Shown: positions 1 to 10,292 of the stretch, piece after piece | How positions within the stretch are numbered: position 1 is the first letter of the stretch | Layout of the letters: every line of letters starts with the position of its first letter | Assembly (NCBI RefSeq): GCF_000738175.1 | Contig: NZ_JFCH01000055.1 | Span: forward strand, 1-64,000 | DNA: 64,000 nucleotides | DNA from: Corynebacterium jeikeium | Lineage (GTDB): Bacteria > Actinomycetota > Actinomycetes > Mycobacteriales > Mycobacteriaceae | Direction of reading: 5' to 3' | Notes under the pieces: model-generated | Told to the model about the DNA's origin: nothing | The model's database searches: none | What the model saw: only the letters and a program-made list of their open reading frames with translations | Made by a program: the position numbers and the translations under genes

Positions 1-204
1 TGTGTGGATGCTTGCTAATGGGCGGATGATCACTTCTGTGTGGTTGTTTGTGTGTTGTGGGTGTTCAGTGTTGTTTGAGAACTGTATAGTGGACGCGAGT
101 ATCTTCTTTTTTGTGATTTTTGTTTGAAATCATTGTTGTTCACGCGCTGGCTGCATGGATGTTTTGTTTGTGTGGTTGGTGTGTGGGTGTCTTAGTATTT
201 GTGT
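1..204 (+). other. 16S-23S internal transcribed spacer, 3' part
   Basis: This GT-rich stretch precedes the 23S gene and has no open frame worth calling. It contains the block TTTGAGAACTGTATAGTGG at about 72-90, familiar from actinobacterial rRNA spacers and resembling a boxA-type antitermination element. I found no tRNA cloverleaf in the part that is visible; the 16S gene lies outside the window. Confidence 0.8.
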
Positions 205-3277
<3,073 letters not shown>

Positions 3278-3403
3278 TATTTGTGTGCTAGGGTTTTGAT
3301 TTCTTGTCGCATTGTGAGTGTGCTCGCGTCTGTTATGCAGTGTCTGGAACGGCACGACACACCAGCTGTGTTTGGTTGGGTGTGTGTTTTGTTCTGAATT
3401 GGT

Positions 3404-3523
3404 TTGTCGGTGGTTGTTAGCGGTGGGGTCACGCCCGGTCCCTTTCCGAACCCGGAAGCTAAGCCTACCTGCGCTGATGGTACTGCACCTGGGAGGGTGT
3501 GGGAGAGTAAGTCACCGCCGGCA
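3404..3523 (+). rRNA. rrf: 5S ribosomal RNA
   Basis: About 120 bases with the 5S core CCGAACCCGGAAGCTAAGCC at 3457 and the 3' arm GAGAGTAAGTCACCGCCGGC pairing with the 5' arm GTCGGTGGT. It follows the 23S gene after a spacer of about 125 bases that shows no gene. End positions are estimated from the pairing of the terminal helix. Confidence 0.93.
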
Positions 3524-3540
3524 CTAAAACTAAAGAAGAA

Positions 3541-3600
3541 GTGGGGTGTGGGTCGTTGTAACCTTTCAAAAGGTTGCAGCAACCCACACCTCATTTTTTT
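3541..3600 (+). terminator. Rho-independent terminator of the rRNA operon
   Basis: A long hairpin pairs GGGTGTGGGTCGTTG with CAGCAACCCACACC through the inner stem AACCTTT/AAAGGTT. It is followed directly by ATTTTTTT. It lies 18 bases after the 5S gene, where an rrn terminator is expected. Confidence 0.92.
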
Positions 3601-3656
3601 ATGCCTTTATCGCAAAGCTGCGGAAAAGTAGGCGTCAATAGCAAAAGACAACAACA

Positions 3657-3686
3657 TTGCGCCTCCGCAACAAGCGAAACTAGGAT
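3657..3686 (+). promoter_or_regulatory. candidate promoter for the TPR gene
   Basis: TTGCGC (3657) and TAGGAT (3681) are separated by 18 bases, downstream of the rRNA terminator and about 70 bases before the ATG at 3755. The match to a SigA-type promoter is moderate. The assignment rests only on position and hexamers. Confidence 0.35.
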
Positions 3687-3754
3687 TGATAAGGTTCACG
3701 GGACGGGCCCTACAACCCGAAAAGACGAAGACGACGGAAGGTAAACCCCCAAGA

Positions 3755-4663
3755 ATGGCTGAAAACTCAAGCAAAAATCGCGGACGCGGTGGCCGGCCCC
3801 AGGGGGAGGGCAAATTCCGCAACAAGGGCGGCTTCAAGCCCAACCGCGGCGGCCGCCCCAACCGCACCTCCAACAAGAAGCGCGGCTCCAACTGGGAAAC
3901 CCAGCGTGGCCCACACAGCGGCCCGCACCGGGCCGGCTACCGCGAGGAGCGCCTCAACAAGCGGCTCAACGAACCAGAGGTTCCCAAGGATCTCGACCCG
4001 AAGGAGCTCGACCCTTCCGTACGCCAGGAACTCCGCAGCCTTTCCAAGGACAACGCGGACATGGTGGCGAAGCACCTGATCATGGCCGCCACGCTTCTAG
4101 ACGATGAGCCGGAGAAGGCGCTCGCCCACGCTCGCGCTGCCAAGGACCGCGCAGGTCGAGTCTCCGTCGCCCGCGAAACCTGCGGCATCGTCGCCTACCA
4201 CGCAGGCGAGTGGAAGGAAGCCATCTCCGAGCTGCGCGCTGCCCGCCGTATGGCAGGCGGCCCCGGTTTACTGCCCGTCCTCGCCGACGCGGAGCGCGGC
4301 CTCGGCAAGCCCGCGAAGGCCCTGGAAGTAGCCAACGACCCGCAGGCCGACAAGCTGGATGCGGAGTCCAAGGCCGAGCTGGCCATCGTCGTCGCCGGCG
4401 CCCACCAGGATCTCGGCCAGTCCGACGAAGCCCTGCTGGCCCTGGAAGCTCAGCTGGACAACGCCGAAGCCCCGGATGTAACCCGCATGCGCCTGTACTA
4501 CGCCTACGCGGACGCACTGGCCACAGCCAAGCGCAACGACGAGGCCATCGACTGGTTCACCCGCGCAGGCGAAATGGATACCGAAGAGGTCCTGGATGTC
4601 CCGGACCGCCTGGCCGAGCTGGGCACAGACCCCAACGGTGCAGATCAGAACAAGGATAAGTAG
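3755..4663 (+). CDS. tetratricopeptide-repeat protein with basic Gly/Arg-rich N terminus (Rv1691-like)
   Basis: A 302-residue protein. Residues 1-70 are very basic and rich in Arg, Gly and Asn (repeated RGGRP-type blocks), suggesting nucleic-acid contact. From about residue 100 the protein is alpha-helical with TPR-like pairs (for example EPEKALAHARAAKDRAG and NDEAIDWFTRAGEMD). The ATG at 3755 is preferred over an in-frame ATG at 3686 because GGAAGG precedes it by about 12 bases and the upstream extension is not TPR-like. It heads the run to the HAD phosphatase, 3 bases away. Position and architecture match M. tuberculosis Rv1691, which is of unknown function. Binding to RNA or ribosomes is only an inference from the basic tail. 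Confidence 0.85.
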   Translation: MAENSSKNRGRGGRPQGEGKFRNKGGFKPNRGGRPNRTSNKKRGSNWETQRGPHSGPHRAGYREERLNKRLNEPEVPKDLDPKELDPSVRQELRSLSKDNADMVAKHLIMAATLLDDEPEKALAHARAAKDRAGRVSVARETCGIVAYHAGEWKEAISELRAARRMAGGPGLLPVLADAERGLGKPAKALEVANDPQADKLDAESKAELAIVVAGAHQDLGQSDEALLALEAQLDNAEAPDVTRMRLYYAYADALATAKRNDEAIDWFTRAGEMDTEEVLDVPDRLAELGTDPNGADQNKDK

Positions 4664-4666
4664 GCC

Positions 4667-5674
4667 ATGGCCCACCCGCTGCTGGATAACTACGACGCAC
4701 TACTAGCCGACCTCGACGGCACCGTGTTCTCTGGCCACACCCCAATCCCGGGCGCGGCAGAAGGCCTGGAAGGCCGCAAGGTCATGTACGTAACCAACAA
4801 TGCCTCGCGCTCCCCGCAGCAGGTCGCCGAGCACCTGAACTCTATGGGCTTCCCCGCGAAGGCGGAAGACGTGGTTACCTCGGCCATGGCCGCCTGCGAC
4901 CTGGGCAAGCGCTACATCGCCGAGTGCGGTATCGAGCAGCCAATTGCATACGTTATCGGCCACGATTCCTTTAAACAGCTGGTAGCCGACGCGGGCTTTG
5001 AGGTGACGGAGACCGCAGATGATCAGCCGCACGTGGTTTTCCACGGCCACAGCCCGGACAGCAACTGGGCACGCCTCTCCGAGGGCGCCCTGGCCATCCA
5101 GCGCGGCGCCCGCTACTTCGCCTCCAACCTAGATACGACCTTGCCCTCCGAGCGCGGCTTCCTGGTCGGCAACGGTTCTATGGTCGCAGCCGTGTCCTCC
5201 GCCACGGGAGTTACCCCCGAATCCGCTGGCAAGCCCGGCCCCGCCATGTTCGTGGTCGCCGCCCGCCGCGTCGGTTCTACAAAGCCCCTGGCCGTCGGCG
5301 ATCGTCTGGATACCGATATCGCAGGTGGTAACGCCGCGGGAATGGACACGCTTTGCACCGTCACTGGGGTGTCTACCCACACCGATATTATTGACGCCCC
5401 CTCGTCCCACCGACCCACGTTTATTGCAGGTAACCTACGCGACCACCTGCCGGGGTGGTCTGCAAGCGTGGACGAGGGAACTAACCGCATCCGCGTGACC
5501 GCCGGCGAGCTGGGAGACGTGGAAGTCATGGCCGCCGAAGCGTTGGCCGTGGCTGCGCCGCTGGCGTGGAAGCTGATCGACGACCCGGAGATCCCGCAGA
5601 TCACTAGGGCTGAGAACATCGACTTTGTAGGCGCAGACGCGCAAGCCATGGAGGCTTTGGGAGGTTGGAAGTAA
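4667..5674 (+). CDS. HAD-superfamily IIA phosphatase, glycerol-3-phosphate phosphatase-like (Rv1692-like)
   Basis: 335 residues with HAD motif I DLDGT (nucleophile D15, acid/base D17), motif II in VMYVTNNASRSP and motif IV GDRLDTDIAGGNAAGMDT. This is the NagD-type class IIA layout with a cap domain between motifs II and III. The M. tuberculosis counterpart in the same position, Rv1692, is a D-glycerol-3-phosphate phosphatase taking part in glycerophospholipid recycling, so that substrate is likely but not proven here. The start ATG lies 3 bases after the TPR stop. The next small gene begins immediately after the stop. Confidence 0.9.
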   Translation: MAHPLLDNYDALLADLDGTVFSGHTPIPGAAEGLEGRKVMYVTNNASRSPQQVAEHLNSMGFPAKAEDVVTSAMAACDLGKRYIAECGIEQPIAYVIGHDSFKQLVADAGFEVTETADDQPHVVFHGHSPDSNWARLSEGALAIQRGARYFASNLDTTLPSERGFLVGNGSMVAAVSSATGVTPESAGKPGPAMFVVAARRVGSTKPLAVGDRLDTDIAGGNAAGMDTLCTVTGVSTHTDIIDAPSSHRPTFIAGNLRDHLPGWSASVDEGTNRIRVTAGELGDVEVMAAEALAVAAPLAWKLIDDPEIPQITRAENIDFVGADAQAMEALGGWK

Positions 5675-5851
5675 GTGGGCGAGGGGCAACCGAAACCTTC
5701 GATGCTGTCGGGGGACAGTAGGCGTCAACAAGAAGAGCTGGCACAGGCCGTCGACGAGCTACTCGCGCGCGACGTCCACGGCGCCGAAGAAGCAGCGGTG
5801 CTGGAAGAAGCACACCGGGTAGTCAACGAGGCGCTCGGGGGCGAACGCTAA
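5675..5851 (+). CDS. 58-residue conserved protein between HAD phosphatase and tlyA (Rv1693-like)
   Basis: GTG start directly after the HAD stop; the stop TAA overlaps the tlyA ATG (TAATG). The product is short, acidic and predicted helical, with repeated Glu/Ala heptad-like stretches in its second half (residues 18-56). M. tuberculosis has a protein of the same length in the same place (Rv1693) with no known role. The tight packing on both sides implies translational coupling and supports a real gene although it is short. Confidence 0.75.
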   Translation: MGEGQPKPSMLSGDSRRQQEELAQAVDELLARDVHGAEEAAVLEEAHRVVNEALGGER

Positions 5852-6702
5852 TGGCCAAGAGGGGACCGAAGCTGCAGCGGCTGGACGCGGAACTGGTGGC
5901 GCGGAGGATCGCCCGCAGCCGCGAGCATGCCCAGGAAATGATCAAGTCCGGGCGCGTGACCGTCAACGGCATGCTGGCGAAGAAGCCGGCCAGCGGCGTG
6001 GACGGGCACGTATCCATCAAAGTCGCAGAGTCCGAAGACGACCGGTGGGCCAGCCGCGGCGCGCACAAGCTTCTGGGAGCACTGGAGGCTTTCGAGCCGC
6101 AGGGCCTCAGCGTGGAAGGCAAGACCGTCCTGGATGCCGGAGCCTCCACCGGCGGCTTTACCGATGTGTGCCTGGATCGCGGTGCGGCGAAGGTGAAGGC
6201 GGTGGACGTGGGCTATGGCCAGTTGATCTGGCGGCTGCAGAACGACGACCGGGTGGACGTCATGGATCGCACGAACGTGCGTACCCTCACCTCCGAAGAC
6301 CTCGGCGGTCAGGTGGACCTGATGGTCGGGGACTTAAGTTTTATTTCCATCCGCCTGGTGCTGCCCGCGCTGGCCGCGTGCGTGAAGGAAGGCGGGGATC
6401 TGCTGCCGATGGTGAAGCCACAGTTCGAGGTCGGCAAGGATCGCCTGGGGCACGGCGGGGTGGTGCGTAGCCCCGAATTGCGTGCGGAAGTGACCCGCGA
6501 GGTGGCCGTCGAGGCGATGAAGTATGGTTTGAGTACGAAGGCCGTTGTCGCCTCTCCGCTGCCGGGGCCGAGCGGCAATGTTGAGTATTTTCTTTGGTTG
6601 GTCAAGGACAGTGCTGCGGTTTCACCTAGCATGGTTGAAGAGGCTGACTACACCGGCCTGGACGAGATGATTGCAACCGCCATTAAGGAGGGCCCGCAGT
6701 GA
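5851..6702 (+). CDS. tlyA: 16S/23S rRNA 2'-O-ribose cytidine methyltransferase TlyA
   Basis: 283 residues: S4 RNA-binding domain at 1-60 and an FtsJ-type Rossmann methyltransferase from about 75, with the SAM loop LDAGASTGGFTDVCLDRGA at 104-122. TlyA methylates C1409 of 16S and C1920 of 23S rRNA (E. coli numbering) and is the basis of capreomycin susceptibility in mycobacteria; old 'hemolysin' annotations refer to this family. The segment joining the domains reads DDRWASRG at 63-70, slightly different from the RAWV linker described in M. tuberculosis. The ATG overlaps the stop of the preceding small gene. Confidence 0.93.
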   Translation: MAKRGPKLQRLDAELVARRIARSREHAQEMIKSGRVTVNGMLAKKPASGVDGHVSIKVAESEDDRWASRGAHKLLGALEAFEPQGLSVEGKTVLDAGASTGGFTDVCLDRGAAKVKAVDVGYGQLIWRLQNDDRVDVMDRTNVRTLTSEDLGGQVDLMVGDLSFISIRLVLPALAACVKEGGDLLPMVKPQFEVGKDRLGHGGVVRSPELRAEVTREVAVEAMKYGLSTKAVVASPLPGPSGNVEYFLWLVKDSAAVSPSMVEEADYTGLDEMIATAIKEGPQ

Positions 6703-7697
6703 CCACACCGGGGACGGATCACGCCGCGGATCAGGGCGCGGAATCTGGTGACAAGGGCACCAAGGCCGCTTCGGCTACTTCGGGCGCGAACAACGAACGC
6801 GAGGTTCTGCTGGTTGCGCACACCGGTGTGCACGAGAACCTAGGCTTGGCGGCGGAGGCAGCGTCGCGGCTGCAAAAGGGTGGCATCAACGTTCGCGTGA
6901 TGGCCACCGCCGATCCTGCTCCGGTGGCTCGCCACGAGATTCTGGGGCGCTTCAAGCGCTTCGGCCACACCAAGGAAGCCGCCACTGGCGTGGAGATGGT
7001 GATCGTCCTGGGCGGCGATGGCACCTTCCTGCGCGCAGCCGACATCGCGCACTCCGCGGACGTGCCGGTGTTGGGCATCAACATGGGCCACATTGGTTTC
7101 CTCGCGGAGTGGGAGCAGGAATCCCTGCAGGAGGCTGTGGACCGCGTGATCAACCGCGATTACCGCATCGAAGACCGCATGACCCTGTCGATTACCGCCC
7201 GCGACATGGACGGCCGTGTGCTGGGCACGGGCTGGGCACTGAACGAATGCTCTGTGGAGAACCTGAACCGCCAAGGTGTGCTGGATACGATCCTGGAGGT
7301 CGACGAGCGCCCTGTTTCTTCGTTCGGTTGTGACGGTGTTTTGGTATCGACGCCCACAGGTTCCACTGCCTATGCCTTCAGCGCAGGTGGCCCGGTTCTG
7401 TGGCCGGAGTTAGATGCGATTCTGGTGGTAACCAGCAACGCGCACACGCTCTTTAGTCGCCCGCTGGTGGTCTCCCCGAACTCGATGGTGGCAGTGGAGA
7501 CGAACCCGTCGACCTCGCCCGCGACCGTGGTGATGGATGGTTTCCGCCAGATCCACATGCCCCCGGGAGCGCGCGTGGAGATCCGCCGCGGCCCGCAGCC
7601 GGTGCGTTGGGTGCGCCTGGATTCCGCACCGTTTACCGACCGACTGGTACACAAGTTCCGCTTGCCCGTGACGGGCTGGAGGGGTCCGCGCCACTAG
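6699..7697 (+). CDS. nadK: NAD kinase
   Basis: 332 residues. The diagnostic GGDGT motif is at 105-109, followed by PVLGINMGHIGFLAE and the NE/D substrate segment LNECSVENLNR. It phosphorylates NAD to NADP with ATP or polyphosphate. The first about 34 residues are a non-conserved, polar N-terminal extension. The GTG start overlaps the tlyA stop by 4 bases and is preceded by a strong AAGGAGG, which decides the start. It belongs to the tlyA-nadK-recN unit. Confidence 0.95.
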   Translation: MTTPGTDHAADQGAESGDKGTKAASATSGANNEREVLLVAHTGVHENLGLAAEAASRLQKGGINVRVMATADPAPVARHEILGRFKRFGHTKEAATGVEMVIVLGGDGTFLRAADIAHSADVPVLGINMGHIGFLAEWEQESLQEAVDRVINRDYRIEDRMTLSITARDMDGRVLGTGWALNECSVENLNRQGVLDTILEVDERPVSSFGCDGVLVSTPTGSTAYAFSAGGPVLWPELDAILVVTSNAHTLFSRPLVVSPNSMVAVETNPSTSPATVVMDGFRQIHMPPGARVEIRRGPQPVRWVRLDSAPFTDRLVHKFRLPVTGWRGPRH

Positions 7698-7699
7698 TA

Positions 7700-9427
7700 A
7701 TGCTGCACGAACTACACATTCGCAACCTCGGCGTGATCGAGGAGGCGACGGCGGAGTTTTCCACGGGCTTGAGCGTTGTCACCGGCGAGACCGGTGCAGG
7801 TAAGACGATGGTGGTCAGCTCCCTGCGGCTGCTTTCCGGGCACCGCGCGGACGCCTCCCGCGTGCGCAATGGCGCGGACAGGGCCAGCGTGGAGGGGATT
7901 TTCTCTGCGGATTCTGCGGCTGTGGATGAGCTGGTTGAGCAGGTCGGCGGGTATGTCGACGATGGGGAGGTTATCGCTTCCCGCACGGTGAACGCCACGG
8001 GGCGTTCTCGTGCGCACCTCGCGGGCAAGACGGTGGCCGCAGGCGTGCTGGGAGAGTTCGCGGGCCACGTCATTACGATCCATGGGCAAAACGACCAGCT
8101 GCGGCTTCTGGATCCGGTGCGGCAGCTCGGTGCCTTGGATGACTACGCGGGGCTGGGGGAGAAGGTCGCCACCTACCAGGCTCGCCGCGCTGAGTGGCTG
8201 CGTTTGGATAAGGATCTGCGCCGTCGCATGGAGGCGCGCCGCGATCTGGCTCTGGAGAGCGAAACTCTGCAGCGCGCGGTGGAGGCGATAGACGAGATCG
8301 ATCCGCAGCCGGGCGAGGACGTGGAGGTCAAGGCGCAGATTAAGCGCCTGCAGGCCGCGGATGATATTCGCGCGGGTCTGCAACGTGCCCAGGCGGCCCT
8401 GGACGGCATGGATGGCCTGTCCGGGGATGATTTCGGCGATTCCGAAGGTGCCAGTGCCCTGGTCGGCCAGGCGACAAACGAGCTGACCAACCTGACGGAT
8501 ACCGAGGCGGAGGGCGGCAACCTTGCCGACCTGGCGAACCGGCTGGGCGAGGTGAGCGTGTTGCTGGCCGACATTTCCTCCGAGATCGGGCAGGCACTGC
8601 TGGACGTTCCCGACCCCGACGAGCTGGATGGGCTGCTGCAGCGCCAGACCCAGCTGCGAGAGCTCCGCAAGTATGCCGTGGACGTGGATGGGGCGCTGGC
8701 GTGGCGCGATCAGGCGCGCGAGCGTCTGGAGTCCATGGACGTTTCCGATGAGGCGTTGCAGAAGCTGCAGGACGATGTCGCGGCTGCGCGGGATGCGGCG
8801 CGCGCGGTGGCTGAGGAGTTGTCTTCGGCGCGCGTGAGGGCGTCCAAAAAATTTTCGAAGGCCGTCACCGAAGAGATCCGGGGACTGCATATGTCGGCCG
8901 AGATCCGCGTTGACGTGCGGCAGCCTGGCGAGAAGGCGGGCGAGAAGGCCGGTGAGCTCGGGCCGCACGGCATCGACGAGGTGGAGTTCCAGCTGGTGCA
9001 GGGCGGCAACGTGAATCCGCTGGCGGGTTCGGCTTCCGGCGGTGAGCTTTCGCGCGTGATGCTGGCGCTGGAGGTCGTGTTGGCCGCGGGGACGAAGGGC
9101 GGCCGGACGATGGTCTTCGACGAGGTCGACGCGGGCGTTGGTGGTAAAGCTGCCGTGGAGATCGGGCGCCGTCTGGCGAAGTTGGCGGTTGATAATCAGG
9201 TCATCGTCGTTACTCACTTGCCCCAGGTTGCTGCGTTTGGTGACGCCCACGTGTACGTAGCTAAGGCGACCTCGGCGGACTCGGTGACCTCCTCGGTCCG
9301 CACGCTCAGCGAGGATGAGCGGGTGGAGGAGTTGTCGCGCATGTTGGCTGGTTTGGAGTCTGAGACGGGGCGGGCTCACGCCGAAGAGCTGATGGCGATG
9401 GCTACGGAAGCGAAAGCGGACCTGTAG
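7700..9427 (+). CDS. recN: DNA repair ATPase RecN
   Basis: 575 residues, SMC-like. Walker A GETGAGKT lies near residue 27. A long central coiled coil is interrupted by the family insert. The ABC signature SGGELSRVMLALEVV and Walker B MVFDEVDAGVGG are near 450-490, with a C-terminal VVTHLPQVAAFGD His-loop. RecN acts on double-strand breaks. The ATG at 7700, 2 bases after the nadK stop, gives the canonical start MLHELHIRNLG; longer frames run into nadK. Confidence 0.95.
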   Translation: MLHELHIRNLGVIEEATAEFSTGLSVVTGETGAGKTMVVSSLRLLSGHRADASRVRNGADRASVEGIFSADSAAVDELVEQVGGYVDDGEVIASRTVNATGRSRAHLAGKTVAAGVLGEFAGHVITIHGQNDQLRLLDPVRQLGALDDYAGLGEKVATYQARRAEWLRLDKDLRRRMEARRDLALESETLQRAVEAIDEIDPQPGEDVEVKAQIKRLQAADDIRAGLQRAQAALDGMDGLSGDDFGDSEGASALVGQATNELTNLTDTEAEGGNLADLANRLGEVSVLLADISSEIGQALLDVPDPDELDGLLQRQTQLRELRKYAVDVDGALAWRDQARERLESMDVSDEALQKLQDDVAAARDAARAVAEELSSARVRASKKFSKAVTEEIRGLHMSAEIRVDVRQPGEKAGEKAGELGPHGIDEVEFQLVQGGNVNPLAGSASGGELSRVMLALEVVLAAGTKGGRTMVFDEVDAGVGGKAAVEIGRRLAKLAVDNQVIVVTHLPQVAAFGDAHVYVAKATSADSVTSSVRTLSEDERVEELSRMLAGLESETGRAHAEELMAMATEAKADL

Positions 9428-9544
9428 AAAAATTTTTCTGCCAGCGGGCGCGGAGGTGTGATCGGCGCTACAGTGGTGCTGTGTTAAGAGGGGGAGCGCG
9501 CACCCGCAGCGATCTGCGTGCAGTGTGAGGGGGAGGCTAAAGCG

Positions 9545-10273
9545 GTGAAGCGTGTAGCGGCAAGTGTGTTTCTAATTTTTTTTGGATTCGCTTTGACTGC
9601 GTGCGGTAGCGAGGGGGAGGAACCTGCCGTGACCGGTGCTTTTGCTGAAACGGAGGAGTTATCGACAGGCGGCGGCCCTGTGGATAACTCGGGTTCAGGA
9701 GAGGTTGAAGGCGATGGCCGTATGCTAAAACCTGAGGGGCACAAGGGGATGTGGTTCGAGACCGAGCCGACGGATCCGTGGGAACACTACGTGTGGGCAT
9801 CGCAGAAGTTCGTGGGGGATCCCATAGAACTTCCGAAGCTAGAGGGGAAGGGGAATAAACAAGGTTTTCATGGGCTTCCAGACGTTTGCGATTCACGAGT
9901 TTCAGCACGACTAAAGGATATAGGCTTTGATCAAGAAATAGCGATTGATTCACCATTGAATTACACATGTAACTTTTTTGAAGTAGACCCCGTTAATGGG
10001 TCTTTTTCTGAGGCGTTATTCCAGGTTTCGCTTGATAGTTATCGACAAAGTAACGATTATCGGAAAGAGGTGGACTATGACCCGCAACGTGAGGATGTAG
10101 TTCCTGTTGGCGACGGAGGTGTCAATTCTAGTGAGTGTGCTATTTCCAAAAATGTTGACGACAGTAGGTTGGCGATCGAGAGCCTATCTGGGGTGTCAGG
10201 TAGCACTATTCAAGAAACGTGTTTGTACTCAGAGTATTTCTTTCAGATTTACGACAACATAGCTAGTATCTAA
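9545..10273 (+). CDS. putative lipoprotein, DUF3558-like
   Basis: 242 residues. The N terminus is a lipoprotein signal: KR, a hydrophobic stretch, then a lipobox-like LTAC with lipidation Cys at about residue 20. A Gly/Glu-rich linker follows, and then a domain with conserved Cys residues (DVCD, NYTCNF, SSECAI, ETCLYS) that resembles the DUF3558 family of actinobacterial exported proteins. The GTG at 9545 has GGGGGAGG about 10 bases upstream. The gene is visibly more AT-rich than recN and steA on either side, and is absent from the equivalent M. tuberculosis block as I know it. It lies 19 bases before the next gene, so the two are probably co-transcribed and the products may work together. 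The function is not known. Confidence 0.7.
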   Translation: MKRVAASVFLIFFGFALTACGSEGEEPAVTGAFAETEELSTGGGPVDNSGSGEVEGDGRMLKPEGHKGMWFETEPTDPWEHYVWASQKFVGDPIELPKLEGKGNKQGFHGLPDVCDSRVSARLKDIGFDQEIAIDSPLNYTCNFFEVDPVNGSFSEALFQVSLDSYRQSNDYRKEVDYDPQREDVVPVGDGGVNSSECAISKNVDDSRLAIESLSGVSGSTIQETCLYSEYFFQIYDNIASI

Positions 10274-10292
10274 TTATTCATAGGGGTGGGGA

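Noticed and set aside
1..204. A tRNA gene in the 16S-23S spacer
   Set aside because: No cloverleaf or T-loop sequence is present in the visible part.
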